A stretch of 64,000 nt of DNA from Chloroflexota bacterium (GTDB lineage Bacteria; Chloroflexota; Anaerolineae; UBA4142), in the NCBI GenBank assembly GCA_016219275.1, contig JACRBM010000072.1:56696-120695 (forward strand), read 5' to 3'. How positions within the stretch are numbered: position 1 is the first letter of the stretch; the number at the start of each line of letters is the position of its first letter. The notes beneath the pieces were generated by a model that saw only the letters and a list, made by a program, of their open reading frames with translations, ran no database searches and was not told the origin of the DNA. Shown one piece after another: positions 1 to 10,010 of the stretch. Both the position numbers and the translations under genes were made by a program.

Positions 1-2193
1 TTCGCCTTCGCGCGCTTCCACATCGCGCAGCGTTTGCGCGTACTCGAGAAACTCGCCGATGCTCGTCAGCCCGCTCGTGTGCGCGTCGGCGAGCAATTTG
101 TCCACGTTGCGGCGCGGTCGTTCGGAATCCGGCGCGAGACACAGCATCGCGCGATAGTCGGTTGCGTCGAGAAAAAATTTTAGCGTCGTGGCGACCGAGA
201 CGCGCCCGGCAAGTTGAATCGCGCGTCCCAGGATTTCGCGTGCGCGCGCCGCGCGCGCTGCATCGTCCGGCGCGAGCGACGTCAAATCGCCGCGCAATGC
301 CGCCCAAAACGATCGCTTGGTTTCACCCGCACGCCGCAACAGATAAAGCGCGCCATCGCTCAAGGCAAATGCCGGCGAGCGCAACACACCCGCCAGCGCA
401 AGGTCGTCGGTCGGGTCGGCAATCGCGGCGAGCGCGTTCATCAGGTCGCGCACTTCGGGACGCGCATAGAAACCTTTGCCGGCAACCGTAACAAATGGAA
501 TGTTCGCGCGCTCGAACGCGGCTTCATAATCCGCAAAATGCGTTGACGCGCGAAACAACAGCGCGATGTCGCCCCACTCGATTCGTTCCTCATCGCGCAG
601 ACGCCACAAGCGCGCGGCAAGCGCGCTCGCAGTTGCCGCGCGCGCTTCCGCCGCGTTTTCTCCGACGCCCAGACAAAATTCGACGAACGGCGCGCAGACG
701 CCGGCGCGCGGTTCCGCGCGATGCGCGCGCAACGGCGAAAACGGAATCGCGTGGGGGCGCGCCGGGTCATCGGCGCCACCCAGGACGGGTTCGAGCAGCG
801 TATTCAAATGTTCCACGAGTGATTTGTGCGCGCGATAGGTGAGATCGAGATTGAACGCCGCGCCCGCGCTCGCCGCCAGATCGGCTTGCACGCGGCGCAA
901 CACCGTCACATCGCCGCCGCGAAAACGATAGATGCTTTGTTTGCCATCGCCGACAACAAAAAGCGAATGGCGAATGGCGAATGGCGAATTTTGGAAACCG
1001 CTGAGCGCGTAGACGATGCGGCGTTGAAAATCATTCGTGTCTTGAAATTCGTCCACGAGGACAGCGCGCGTTTCAGATTGCCAAAGCACGCGCACGTCCG
1101 CGTTATTTTCGAGGAGCGCGACGGTCTGCGCTTCGAGATCGTCAAAATCGAGCGCGCGACGTTCGGCTTTCAGCGCATCGTACTCGCGAATCGCCGTATC
1201 GAACGCGCGGCGGAGTTGTGGCAGAGCATCCGCCGCGCGCAGATCGAGTTGCCAACGCGGCATCGCATCGCTCGCATTCTTGCCGCCGAGCCACGGATCG
1301 AGCGCCTCGTCGTAGGTCTCGCGCAAAACCTTGACCGCGTCTTTCGCCGCGCCTTTACTGCCGGCGCTGCCTCCCAGGTTTTCGCGGCGCAACGCGAACA
1401 GTTCGCGCAAGCGCGCATCCCAATCCTCCGCATTTTCAAATCGCGTCCAGCGCTCGAGGAGCGCGACGATTTGCGCGGCGAGTTTGTTGCCGGCATTGCC
1501 GATCAATTCGCCACGCGCGTGCAAATCGCGCAACGTCGTTAGCGCGGCGCGTACCTCGGGCGATTCGGTGTACCGCGCCACCGCGCGGGCGAGCGCAGTT
1601 TCCCAAACATCGCGCGGCTCGCTCGCGACGGCAAACGCCGCGCGCGCGGACAAGCGTTTTTCAATCAACGCGGTCAACATGTCGCGGAGCGCGTTTTCTT
1701 TGAGAAGTGCGAACAGCGCGGTGGCGTCGGCGTCGTTTGCCGCCCAGGTGAGCGCGGCGTCAATCGCTTGCGCGCGACATGCCGCGCCGGCATTTTCGTC
1801 GAGCACTTGGAAATCCGGATCAATCCCGGCTTCGGCGGGATGCGCGCGCAGGATCGCCGCGCACAAACCATGAATCGTGCCGATGCGCGCGCTTTCGAGT
1901 TCGGCAAAAGCAGACTCCCACAACGCGCGCTCAGAATTCGCTTCGGACGCGAGCCAGTACGCGATGTTCTCGCGGATGCGCGTCCGCATTTCGCGCGCGG
2001 CTTTATCGGTGAAGGTGATCGCGATAAGCGAACGCAGCGGCGCGCCTTGTTCGACGAACGCGAGAAAACGCGCGACGAGTGTGCGCGTCTTGCCAGACCC
2101 CGCGCCGGCAGTTACGAGAATGTCGGCATCGCGGCGCGTCACCGCGTCGTGCTGGGTCGGGTCGAGTGAGATGAGCGAGAGAATCGAAGACAT
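1..2193 (-). CDS. addA: AddA/UvrD-like ATP-dependent helicase, partial (C-terminal part beyond the window)
   Basis: The reading frame from the ATG at 2193 stays open to base 1, so about 731 residues are present and the C-terminus lies outside. The N-terminus contains a UvrD-type Q-motif and Walker A (LVTAGAGSGKTRTLVARF, about residues 21-38), then ITFTDKAA and IHGLCA motifs of superfamily 1 helicases. The last residues before the edge (GLTSIGEFLEYAQTLRD) resemble AddA. AddA with AddB processes double-strand DNA ends for recombination. The AddB-like gene lies just upstream on the same strand, 117 bases away across a repeat. A GCGAATG tandem repeat sits inside the frame near 963-990. AddA rather than PcrA/UvrD is inferred mainly from the AddB neighbour; the nuclease domain cannot be seen here. 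Confidence 0.85.
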   Translation of the reverse strand, partial: MSSILSLISLDPTQHDAVTRRDADILVTAGAGSGKTRTLVARFLAFVEQGAPLRSLIAITFTDKAAREMRTRIRENIAYWLASEANSERALWESAFAELESARIGTIHGLCAAILRAHPAEAGIDPDFQVLDENAGAACRAQAIDAALTWAANDADATALFALLKENALRDMLTALIEKRLSARAAFAVASEPRDVWETALARAVARYTESPEVRAALTTLRDLHARGELIGNAGNKLAAQIVALLERWTRFENAEDWDARLRELFALRRENLGGSAGSKGAAKDAVKVLRETYDEALDPWLGGKNASDAMPRWQLDLRAADALPQLRRAFDTAIREYDALKAERRALDFDDLEAQTVALLENNADVRVLWQSETRAVLVDEFQDTNDFQRRIVYALSGFQNSPFAIRHSLFVVGDGKQSIYRFRGGDVTVLRRVQADLAASAGAAFNLDLTYRAHKSLVEHLNTLLEPVLGGADDPARPHAIPFSPLRAHRAEPRAGVCAPFVEFCLGVGENAAEARAATASALAARLWRLRDEERIEWGDIALLFRASTHFADYEAAFERANIPFVTVAGKGFYARPEVRDLMNALAAIADPTDDLALAGVLRSPAFALSDGALYLLRRAGETKRSFWAALRGDLTSLAPDDAARAARAREILGRAIQLAGRVSVATTLKFFLDATDYRAMLCLAPDSERPRRNVDKLLADAHTSGLTSIGEFLEYAQTLRDVEAREGE
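963..990. repeat. tandem GCGAATG repeat inside addA
   Basis: Three to four copies of a 7-base unit (gcgaatg) lie in the helicase frame and encode a short peptide rich in S-P-F-A-I-R type residues. It belongs to the same style of repeats as those at 18790, 26956 and 52101. Confidence 0.7.
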
Positions 2194-2199
2194 GTGTGT

Positions 2200-2309
2200 T
2201 GGATGTTGGAATTTGGAATTTGGATGTCGGAGGTTGGAAATTGGATGTTGGACGATATTAATTGGATCGCAACTCAAGGACTCTAACTTTCAATTTCCAA
2301 CCTCCTATT
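2200..2309. repeat. intergenic inverted pair of TTGGAGG-like tandem repeats between addB and addA
   Basis: Degenerate units of ttggaatttgga/ttggatg type occur at 2200-2255, and the reverse complement (caatttccaacctcc) occurs at 2291-2305. The arms ggaggttggaaattg and caatttccaacctcc are perfectly complementary, so the addB-addA transcript could form a hairpin here. Nothing else is visible in this gap. Confidence 0.75.
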
Positions 2310-2310
2310 T

Positions 2311-5300
2311 CTATTTCTTCGGTTTATATCGCCAACAAAACGCGGTTGCCGCGCACCAAGCGGGACAGCCGCCCTCGGGTACGTGCGGCGCAAAATCGCC
2401 GCGTCGAACGCGTGCGGCGTGCGCGAGCGCGTGCGTTGTCGCCGTTTCAAACGCCGCGCCGATGCCGCCCGGATATTTTTCCAATTTCAAACTACTCGCT
2501 TTTGCCGCGCCGATGTGCCAGTACAACCCGGCAACCGGCTCGCCGATTTGCAACGCATCGCGCAACGCCAGCGCGTACAACGCGAGTTGTAGGCGCTTGC
2601 CGTCGTCCAAATCTTTTTTGCTGATAGGCGATGACCCGGCTTTGTAATCCAGCACGCGCAACTCGCCGGCATCGTTCACATCCACGCGATCAATGTACCC
2701 GCGCATTTGAATTTGTTCGCCGTTTTCGTCACACAAAGTCAACGGCGCATTCTCGCCTTTGCCAAACGCGAGTTCGAAATGCGCCGGTCGCCAGCCCGCG
2801 CTTGCCTCGTTCAACGCGCGCACAGTTTCGGCAAGAATGCGTTCCAATTCCGCGCGCTGTTGTTGCCACAACTCGGTCGGACGAAAACCGTACGTCGCCG
2901 GCGCATCGTCGAAAATTTTTCGCGCGATGTCGGGCAATGCCGCAAGCAACGCGTCGAGATTCGTCTGGTCGGACGCGTCGCGATAAAGCGTTTCGAGAAT
3001 CGCGTGGTACATCGTACCGAGTTGGCGCACGTCGTAACCGGCTTGCGCGGGCGGACGCGGCTCCAGCCCGAGCGCGTACGCGGTGAAAAACGCATACGGG
3101 CATGTGCCAAACGTTTCTAGCCGGCTCGCGCTCCACGGACGCGTCGCCGGAAAATCCTGGGTCAGCCGCGCGTGCAATGCAGACAAGTCGCCTTCGAATT
3201 CTCCGCGCGCTTCGTCCGCCATGCGAGCGGACAGAACGGACGCGCCATGTCGCACCGCCTCACCACGCTCCCGGTAAAATTCACCAAAAGCAGGGAGAGG
3301 CGATTGGGGCAACAGGGTGAGGAGTTCCGCCAGCGATGCCGCATTCTCCGGCGACAGCGCATCTTCGGAACGCGCCGGCGCAACCTTCATCAATTGTCGA
3401 ACGTGTTCCCAGTACGACGATGCTTCCCAGGGCTGACCATCGTCGGCGAGATAGGGACGCGTGAGCAATAATTTTTCGCGCGCGCGCGTCGCCGCTTCGT
3501 AAAAAATCGTCACTTCATCGCCGGAGAGACGCGGCGCGAGTTCCAACGCCGCGCGATCCGTCTCTGGCAAGAGCGGGTCTTCGGTTGCCGCGCGCGGGAA
3601 TTCGCCTTCGGCGAGACCGACGAGTGCGACGGCGCGGAACGATAATCCGCGCGCCGACAAGACCGACGCGGCAAGGATCGTTTCGGTTTCATCTGGCGGA
3701 CGCGCGCAGTACGCGGTCGCTTCAACCGCGCCGCGCAATTCCGTCCAGAACTCGGCAAATGTAATCGGACGCGCCGCGCCGAACGCCGCCTCGGCAAAGA
3801 CGAGCGCGCGCAAAACATTTTTGAATTCGCGCAACGCGGCGACATCGCGCTCACGCGTTGCCGCGTGATTGCGCGCGCAATGAACTACGCGCAAACTCGC
3901 GTCCGATTCGCGCGCGTACTCGGTCAGCAATACCGGGTCGTCGCCGATGAGTTCTTCGAGCCACGCGACATGTTCGCGCAGGGTCGCCGCGGTTGGCGGC
4001 GTGAGACGCGCGGCGAACGCCTGAAACTTTTGCCAGAGCGCGGCGGCGATTGCGCCGGTCGGCGCGGTGAGTGACGGCTCCTCTTCGCGTTCCGCGGCAT
4101 CGTCGTCGCGCCGCGCCGCGGCGAGGCGCGTGAGCGTGTCTTGCCACTGCGCAACGCCCGCCACGACTTGCCCCCAGCGCGCCGCGGCATCGAGTCGTTC
4201 GGCATCGCCCGGTAAAATTCGTTGCGCGGACCAATTGGCATACGGACTGCGCCACGCTTCGACGACGAGTCGGCGCGGAAAATCTTGTGCGGACAGCGCG
4301 AGCAGATTCATCAACGCGGCGACGGCGGGATTCGTCGCGAGGTTCGCGCCTTCGCGTAAAAAAATCGGCAAGCCAAACTCGGCGGCGATCTCTTCGATGA
4401 ACGCGCGGTACGGTTCGCTGTTGCGCGCGAGCAACGCGACCTCGCCCGGCGCAAAATGATCGCGCACGATGCGCGCCTTGAGCCAACGCAACGCGGCGCG
4501 AATTTCTTCGGCGCGGTTGGGCGCTTCAATAAATTCGATTGCATCACTCTCCCCCGACTTTGAACGGGGCGGGGGTGTTGGTTCGAAGAGCGCAGATTCG
4601 AGATAGGTGAGCGGCGTGGCAGGGCGCGTGGAAGATGAGGGAACCGCGAGACCAGGCGCCAAGGTGGATTCGATGGCGGTGCGCGCACGGAGAAATCGGC
4701 GATGCGCGAGACGTTCACGCGAATCGCCAGTCAAGGTGACAAGCGTTTCATCCGTGCGTGTGGCAAGCAAGCGGAGAACTTCAAGTTGCGTGGGATTGAA
4801 TTCGTCAAAGCCATCTACGACAAGCAAACGCCAGCCGCGCGCGAGGTTGGCATCGTTTTCAAGCGCGAGCGCGGCGAGCCAGCCCTGACCTTCGCCATCC
4901 GCCCAATCGGAAGCGAGCAAGCGTTGCTGATACGCGAGGTAGAGTCGCGCCAATTCTTCCAAACGCGCGCCGCGCCCGCGCACCGTATCCGCAAATTTCT
5001 CCGGCGTGATGCGCGCGCGTTTCAGTTCCTGGATGGACGCGTGCAAGATGCGCCAGAACCCAGGTTTGTTATGGATGTTCGCAAAAAAATGCAACGCGCC
5101 GGCGGTGTGGAGTTCGACCGCGAGGTCGCGCAACAAGCGAAAAATGATCGGCTCGTCGAGGCGCGCGACGAGTTGCCCGGCTTGCGCGAGCAATTCTTCG
5201 TAGAGCGTGTAGAACGTGCCGAGGTGTACGCCGATTGCACCGTCCGCGTGCGCGAGGCGGCGGCGAAACGCGGTGACGTTGGCGCTATTCGGCGCGACGA

Positions 5301-5406
5301 CCCAGATCGTCGCGAGCGGATTGTCGCGGCGCAGTGTTTGGATGCGCGTAATGCAATGCGCGGTTTTGCCGGCGGCGGCAGGGGCGAGAAGGAGGTCAAT
5401 TGGCAT
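2311..5406 (-). CDS. addB: AddB-like PD-(D/E)XK nuclease/helicase subunit
   Basis: 1031 residues, close to the length of AddB. The N-terminus starts with a P-loop (LLLAPAAAGKT). The middle has inactive-helicase-like segments (VVDGFDEFNPTQ). The C-terminus has the RecB-family nuclease core (RVLDYKAGS) and four cysteines arranged as in the AddB iron-sulfur staple: one in FGTCPYAFF, three in GGCPAWCAATAFCWRY. It would act with the downstream AddA-like helicase in end resection. The ATG at 5406 has only a weak ribosome site. The next gene upstream (5428-5787) is 21 bases away and unrelated in function. Identity is supported by domain order and the Fe-S cysteines; the exact subfamily is inferred. 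Confidence 0.85.
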   Translation of the reverse strand: MPIDLLLAPAAAGKTAHCITRIQTLRRDNPLATIWVVAPNSANVTAFRRRLAHADGAIGVHLGTFYTLYEELLAQAGQLVARLDEPIIFRLLRDLAVELHTAGALHFFANIHNKPGFWRILHASIQELKRARITPEKFADTVRGRGARLEELARLYLAYQQRLLASDWADGEGQGWLAALALENDANLARGWRLLVVDGFDEFNPTQLEVLRLLATRTDETLVTLTGDSRERLAHRRFLRARTAIESTLAPGLAVPSSSTRPATPLTYLESALFEPTPPPRSKSGESDAIEFIEAPNRAEEIRAALRWLKARIVRDHFAPGEVALLARNSEPYRAFIEEIAAEFGLPIFLREGANLATNPAVAALMNLLALSAQDFPRRLVVEAWRSPYANWSAQRILPGDAERLDAAARWGQVVAGVAQWQDTLTRLAAARRDDDAAEREEEPSLTAPTGAIAAALWQKFQAFAARLTPPTAATLREHVAWLEELIGDDPVLLTEYARESDASLRVVHCARNHAATRERDVAALREFKNVLRALVFAEAAFGAARPITFAEFWTELRGAVEATAYCARPPDETETILAASVLSARGLSFRAVALVGLAEGEFPRAATEDPLLPETDRAALELAPRLSGDEVTIFYEAATRAREKLLLTRPYLADDGQPWEASSYWEHVRQLMKVAPARSEDALSPENAASLAELLTLLPQSPLPAFGEFYRERGEAVRHGASVLSARMADEARGEFEGDLSALHARLTQDFPATRPWSASRLETFGTCPYAFFTAYALGLEPRPPAQAGYDVRQLGTMYHAILETLYRDASDQTNLDALLAALPDIARKIFDDAPATYGFRPTELWQQQRAELERILAETVRALNEASAGWRPAHFELAFGKGENAPLTLCDENGEQIQMRGYIDRVDVNDAGELRVLDYKAGSSPISKKDLDDGKRLQLALYALALRDALQIGEPVAGLYWHIGAAKASSLKLEKYPGGIGAAFETATTHALAHAARVRRGDFAPHVPEGGCPAWCAATAFCWRYKPKK

Positions 5407-5427
5407 TTCAGAATTTGGGGCAATTCG

Positions 5428-5787
5428 TTACAACGGTAAATAGCGCACTTGATTTTCCCACTCGCCTTCGACACTGCACTCGGCAAGCAGTAGAATATCG
5501 GCGATGGCTTGAGCGATAGGAATAGATTGGCTCACCGCGAAAACACCTGGCATCGGCAAACTATCATTGACTCGCCTGTACGCATGCGCCGTCATCGTGC
5601 TGACATCGTGGGTTAGCACAACACGCCGCTCATGCGCTGCCCATTCCAGAACTCGCGAGTCCACCGTCTCGCTCAACCCTACATCTTGAGCGCGAACAAT
5701 TTCCAAATCCGGTTTTTTTCGTAACAAACCGCGCAAGATGTCATTATCGAAATCCTCGTCCACCAAAAAGCGAAGCGCTGCGCTCAT
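5428..5787 (-). CDS. DUF5615-family PIN-like protein (probable toxin)
   Basis: 119 residues beginning RFLVDEDFDND, the typical N-terminus of the DUF5615/Mut7-C-like PIN proteins, followed by AQDVGLSETVDSRVL and RRVVLTHDVSTM, which carry the conserved acidic residues of a PIN-like metal site. The ATG overlaps the stop of the upstream DUF433 gene by four bases (ATGA), so the two are translated together. In this family the DUF433 partner is thought to be the antitoxin. Activity is not shown by the sequence. Confidence 0.8.
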   Translation of the reverse strand: MSAALRFLVDEDFDNDILRGLLRKKPDLEIVRAQDVGLSETVDSRVLEWAAHERRVVLTHDVSTMTAHAYRRVNDSLPMPGVFAVSQSIPIAQAIADILLLAECSVEGEWENQVRYLPL

Positions 5788-6119
5788 GGTGATTTTATCT
5801 GACGCGCTAATAGCCGTTGGCGGATCCCCTGCGGCGGGAAGCGTCGCTCGTTCTCTTGCCGAACTTGCTCGACAATTTCCTGACGATCTACCAGATACTG
5901 GTCCAGTTCCTCACGATGCCAAAGATAGTAGGTGATGACGGCGTAGATGTCGGTCAGATTGAGTGAAGGATACTTTAGCAAAATCTCCTCTGGAGCGTAA
6001 CCACTATTAAACGCGCTGACGATTGTGTCCAAACGCACGCGCGTTCCGGCAACACGCAAAACGCCATCATCATCCATTCGGCACGGCGCGGGTTGCGCGA
6101 CCAACACATCGGTAATCAT
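5784..6119 (-). CDS. DUF433-domain protein (probable antitoxin)
   Basis: 111 residues from the ATG at 6119 (MITDVL). An upstream in-frame start at 6158 would add 13 residues that do not look like the family. The body has the DUF433 pattern: GVLRVAGTRVRLDTIVSAFNSG, then a helix-turn-helix-like stretch PEEILLKYPSLNLTDIYAVI. GGAG lies about 12 bases before the ATG. DUF433 proteins pair with DUF5615 genes, as here. Role as antitoxin and DNA-binding repressor is inferred from that pairing. Confidence 0.8.
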   Translation of the reverse strand: MITDVLVAQPAPCRMDDDGVLRVAGTRVRLDTIVSAFNSGYAPEEILLKYPSLNLTDIYAVITYYLWHREELDQYLVDRQEIVEQVRQENERRFPPQGIRQRLLARQIKSP

Positions 6120-6217
6120 ATAATTGGTTTTCTCCTTTTTCGCTCCTTGCGAATGCATTCATTGTAAGCGAAATCGAAACGCGGCGCAACACCCTGGACC
6201 TGTCGCCTTGTATTTAC

Positions 6218-9040
6218 CTACAATCCCTTCTCGACCACACGCTTTTGTCCGGCTTCGATTACCTCGCGCGCGGTGGCGAGCAACTGCTCCGCGCTCTTCG
6301 CGGAAAGCGGCGGCGCGTCATCGCTCGTTGGTGGCTCGGTCAGTTCGCGCGCCTGTGCGCACCGCGCGGCAAGCTCCGCCAGCAAGTGTCCTGGTTCGAC
6401 GAGTTCCGCTTGAATCACGCGCGCCGATGGAAATTCGGCGCTTGGGTCGCGATCGCTGACGAGCGCGTGATGCGACGACAATGCCCAGCCAAACGCGTCG
6501 CGCAAGGGACGCAACGTTTCTTCTGGGAATCCGCCGCGCAAGACAACCTCCGCGAGTTGCGCGCGCTTGAACGCAAAATCGAAACCGGTGCGCGCCTTTT
6601 GCAAACGCATATCCATCCCGGCGCGACGGTCGGGCGCGGGCAGAACCGGCGCGCGGAACGCTTCGTCCTCCGGCGTCGCGCTCTCTGCGATTTTGCCGGC
6701 GAGCGCGATGAACGTGCGATACCCTTCTTGCTCCATCAAATGCAACGCGGGCGTGGCTTCGATGAAATACTCGCTGGCAAGCGCTTCGAGTTTGTTCCGC
6801 AATTCGGCTGGCTCGCGATCCACGACGACGAAAACGCCGTCGCCGATGGGCGCTTTGCGAACGAGCAAAACGCGACCTGGGAATCGCGCGACGAGCAATT
6901 CGGCAAACGCGTGGAGCGTGGGACGCGGAGCGACCTCCTCGGCGGAAACGGAAGGAGGTTGAACCGGCGCAAGTTCGATGACCGGCTTGATCTCCGCGCC
7001 CAGCATTTCGTCCAGACGGCGCAACAGACCTTGACCCGAATCGCGAAATGAAATCGCGGTCGGCGAGTCTTCGTTGCCAAAGACGCTGCCGAACACATTG
7101 CGTTTCGCGGCGAGCGTATCAAGCATCCGTTCTTCAATCGTGCCTTGCGCGATCAAATTGACGACGTGCACCGGGTTCAGTTGTCCATGGCGATGCGCGC
7201 GTCCGATGCGTTGTTCAAGCACCGCCGGATTCCAGGGCAGATCGAGATTGATCACCAGGTCGGCGGCTTGCAGATTCAAGCCCACGCCGCCGGCATCGGT
7301 CGAAAGAAAGACGCGGCAATCGCGTTCGTTGAGAAAGCGGTCAACGATTTCGCCGCGTTTGCTCGTCGGCACCGAGCCGGCGAGTTTGACGTGACCCAGG
7401 TTGAGCCGGTCGAGAATCGGCTTGACAAAATCGAGCATCGCTTCCCATTGCGAAAATACAATCGCTTTGTGACCGTTGCTCGCGATCTGTTCGTCGAGGA
7501 TATGATGCAGTTCGCGTAATTTCGGCGCGGTCTTTTCGCGGTCGGCGGGCTTGATCTCCTTGTCGTGCAACGCGAGCGCGTTGCAGATGAGCCGCATCTT
7601 GATGAGCGCTTTCAAGAGCAAGTCGTGTTCTTTCGGCGTGAGCGGGCGACGCCGGGCGGTGGCGAGCAATTTGGCGACGGTCTCTTTGAACTCGTTGTAC
7701 GCCGCGATTTGCGGCGGCGTCATCTCGACGAAAAAGTTATTGTCCACGCGCGGCGGCAAGTCGCGCAACACTTCGTCGCGCGTGCGGCGCACGACGTACG
7801 GCGCGATTGTGTGGCGCATCTCGTCCAGGTTTTTATAGCCAAGCACTTTGTACGACCCGTCGTCGCGTTGTTCGAGATCGTAAAAGCGGTCGTTGAAATG
7901 CCAGAGCGGACCCAGGATGCGCGGATCGAGAAATTGAAACACGCTGTACAGTTCGTCGAGCCGATTTTCGAGCGGCGTGCCGGTGAGCACGAACGCGTAA
8001 CGCGAGCGCAAACGTTTCACCGCGTCCGCGGTTTTCGTGCGCCAATTCTTGATGCGCTGCGCTTCGTCGAGGATAATCACATCCGGGCGCACGCGTTCGA
8101 GTTCGTCGAGATCGCGGCGCACGAGTTCGTAGTTGAGAATCGTGAAGAAGGAATCGCCGGCGTAACTATCGCGTCGTTGTTTCAAGCCGCCCTGGACGAC
8201 GGTCGCAGAGAGCGCGGTAAAGCGGCGAATCTCGCGCGCCCATTGGTACTTGAGCGAGGCGGGCGTGATGATGAGCACTTTGTGGATATCGCGCAGTTGT
8301 TGCAAGAGCGCGCTCGCGGCGATGGCTTGGATCGTCTTACCTAACCCCATATCGTCCGCGAGCAAGGTGCGTCCGCCGAACGCAAGATGGAGCGCGCCTT
8401 GTTCTTGGTACGGATAGAGCCGCGTGTTCAACAGACTGAGCGAACGATTGCCCTGGGCAACCTGCTCGCGGAACCAGTCTTTTTGTTTCCGCACGGACTC
8501 GCGGTCCTGCGTAAGTTCGAGATGTTCGCGCACCGCGTCGTCCACGACGATCTGCGAACGTTCACGCGCCGGCAACGCATTGATTTCTGCGAGCAGCGCG
8601 GGGAGCGTTTGAATCGCCGCGCCTTGCAACACGCCATCGGCGTCAAAGTAGCGCGCGAGCAATTCCTGCGCGTGCGCCGCGCGCGGCAAGGGCAAGGTTA
8701 CGCGCACGGTGATCGCTTCGGCATAGTGCAGAAAAATTTGCGCGGCGGTCGGCTTTTGCGCGGCGAGTTTCTGTAAGCGATCGGCGTACTCACGCTTCAA
8801 GTGGAGCAACACGCCTTCGATGTGTTTGCACGTGCCGACAAAGTTGGTGCGATAATCGGGACACGTGCACGAGTTACGACGTTCGTCGAGCGCGCGAATG
8901 GTCACGCGGTACGTGCGACCGGAAATGGAGACGACATCAAAAGGGCTGAAGAGGGGATGACTGCCGCGATTCGTAATGCGAACGATTTCTTCGAGCGCGC
9001 GCTGTTGGCGTCGCTCGATCTGCAATTGAATTTCGCTCAT
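6218..9040 (-). CDS. SNF2-family DEAD-like helicase with N-terminal SWIM zinc finger
   Basis: 940 residues from the ATG at 9040, chosen because AGGAG lies 7 bases upstream; a TTG two codons earlier is less likely. Near residues 40-65 is a SWIM-type zinc motif (CTCPDYRTNFVGTCKH). The ATPase core follows with motif I (DDMGLGKTIQAIA), a DEAQ box (VIILDEAQRIKNW), LTGTPLENRLDEL, and the C-terminal helicase lobe (FLSTDAGGVGLNLQAAD, EQRIGRAHRHGQ). The last 250 residues are family-specific. Such proteins remodel protein-DNA or transcription complexes; the substrate of this one is unknown. It stands alone, with the methyltransferase upstream on the same strand 61 bases away. Confidence 0.9.
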   Translation of the reverse strand: MSEIQLQIERRQQRALEEIVRITNRGSHPLFSPFDVVSISGRTYRVTIRALDERRNSCTCPDYRTNFVGTCKHIEGVLLHLKREYADRLQKLAAQKPTAAQIFLHYAEAITVRVTLPLPRAAHAQELLARYFDADGVLQGAAIQTLPALLAEINALPARERSQIVVDDAVREHLELTQDRESVRKQKDWFREQVAQGNRSLSLLNTRLYPYQEQGALHLAFGGRTLLADDMGLGKTIQAIAASALLQQLRDIHKVLIITPASLKYQWAREIRRFTALSATVVQGGLKQRRDSYAGDSFFTILNYELVRRDLDELERVRPDVIILDEAQRIKNWRTKTADAVKRLRSRYAFVLTGTPLENRLDELYSVFQFLDPRILGPLWHFNDRFYDLEQRDDGSYKVLGYKNLDEMRHTIAPYVVRRTRDEVLRDLPPRVDNNFFVEMTPPQIAAYNEFKETVAKLLATARRRPLTPKEHDLLLKALIKMRLICNALALHDKEIKPADREKTAPKLRELHHILDEQIASNGHKAIVFSQWEAMLDFVKPILDRLNLGHVKLAGSVPTSKRGEIVDRFLNERDCRVFLSTDAGGVGLNLQAADLVINLDLPWNPAVLEQRIGRAHRHGQLNPVHVVNLIAQGTIEERMLDTLAAKRNVFGSVFGNEDSPTAISFRDSGQGLLRRLDEMLGAEIKPVIELAPVQPPSVSAEEVAPRPTLHAFAELLVARFPGRVLLVRKAPIGDGVFVVVDREPAELRNKLEALASEYFIEATPALHLMEQEGYRTFIALAGKIAESATPEDEAFRAPVLPAPDRRAGMDMRLQKARTGFDFAFKRAQLAEVVLRGGFPEETLRPLRDAFGWALSSHHALVSDRDPSAEFPSARVIQAELVEPGHLLAELAARCAQARELTEPPTSDDAPPLSAKSAEQLLATAREVIEAGQKRVVEKGL

Positions 9041-9101
9041 CGCCAACTCCTAGGCATGTGAGGATAAATCGCGATGATTCTAGCACGATTGTGGGGATTG
9101 T

Positions 9102-10010
9102 TCAAATCGAACGCGTCGAGAGCGGCGCGTCGCTGCCGCGTCCCGCAACCCTGCCAACAAAATCCAACTGATGCGCGATGTAAACGAGCGACCCAGTTTC
9201 GATTTGGGCGTGGCGTTGCGCGATCCAATCGCGAAATCGCGCGCGGCGGTCGGCGAGCGCGGGATGCTCGCCCAAGGCGCGGTCGAGTGTGTGCACAATA
9301 AAGCGCAAAAAGTACGCCTCGTCCGCCGGATAGCCGCGCGTCGAACCGAACACAACCCAGTCCGAACTCCCCGCCTGAAAAATCTCTGCGCCGGCTTGAC
9401 GCAACAGCGCGAACACATGCCGCCCGGCGCGACTGTCGCCGGACGCCACGCCGTTCACGCGCCGCGCGTCCATCGTTTCGTGGTACAGCCGCTCAAGCTC
9501 CGTGTCGAACACCGCGTCAATCACCGGCTCGAAAATCGTCGCGCCGTCAAAGTTGAGCGTAAAATAAAACACTCCGCCGGGACGCAACACGTCGAGCAAA
9601 CGCGGCAGCGCGCGCGTCAGATCGAGCAGATCGAGAAACGCGTGCGCGATCAGCGCGTCATACGTGCGCGTTTCCGCGCGCGCCAGCCAATCGAACAACT
9701 CTACCGCCAGCGGTTCGACCGTGATACGTTGCGGCGCGCGCAATCGCCGCACGAGTTCCGCGATATGTTCCGCGGACGCGTCGAGCGCGGTGTACGTCGC
9801 GTGCGTCAACACACCGCGTTCGATCAATCGCTCGACCATCGTGCCGATCCCCGCGCCCACTTCGATTACGCGCACCGGCGCGGCGCGCGATTGCGGCGGC
9901 AACGCGGCGACGAACGCATCCCACACCACGCGATTCAACGCGCGGTCGTCCACCGTTTTCTTCGCGGCGAGATAGCGCGTGAAACTGGGTTCAAAATTCA
10001 GCGTGTCCAT
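9102..10010 (-). CDS. class I SAM-dependent methyltransferase
   Basis: 302 residues. The SAM-binding motif I is clear (VRVIEVGAGIGTMVERL, about residues 46-62), followed by the acidic end of strand 2 (YTALDASAEHI) and a motif near LIAHAFLDLLDL. The start overlaps the end of the glycosyltransferase gene by 13 bases, so the two are cotranscribed, which suggests action on a small molecule or a glycan rather than on DNA. The substrate cannot be read from the sequence. Confidence 0.8.
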   Translation of the reverse strand: MDTLNFEPSFTRYLAAKKTVDDRALNRVVWDAFVAALPPQSRAAPVRVIEVGAGIGTMVERLIERGVLTHATYTALDASAEHIAELVRRLRAPQRITVEPLAVELFDWLARAETRTYDALIAHAFLDLLDLTRALPRLLDVLRPGGVFYFTLNFDGATIFEPVIDAVFDTELERLYHETMDARRVNGVASGDSRAGRHVFALLRQAGAEIFQAGSSDWVVFGSTRGYPADEAYFLRFIVHTLDRALGEHPALADRRARFRDWIAQRHAQIETGSLVYIAHQLDFVGRVAGRGSDAPLSTRSI

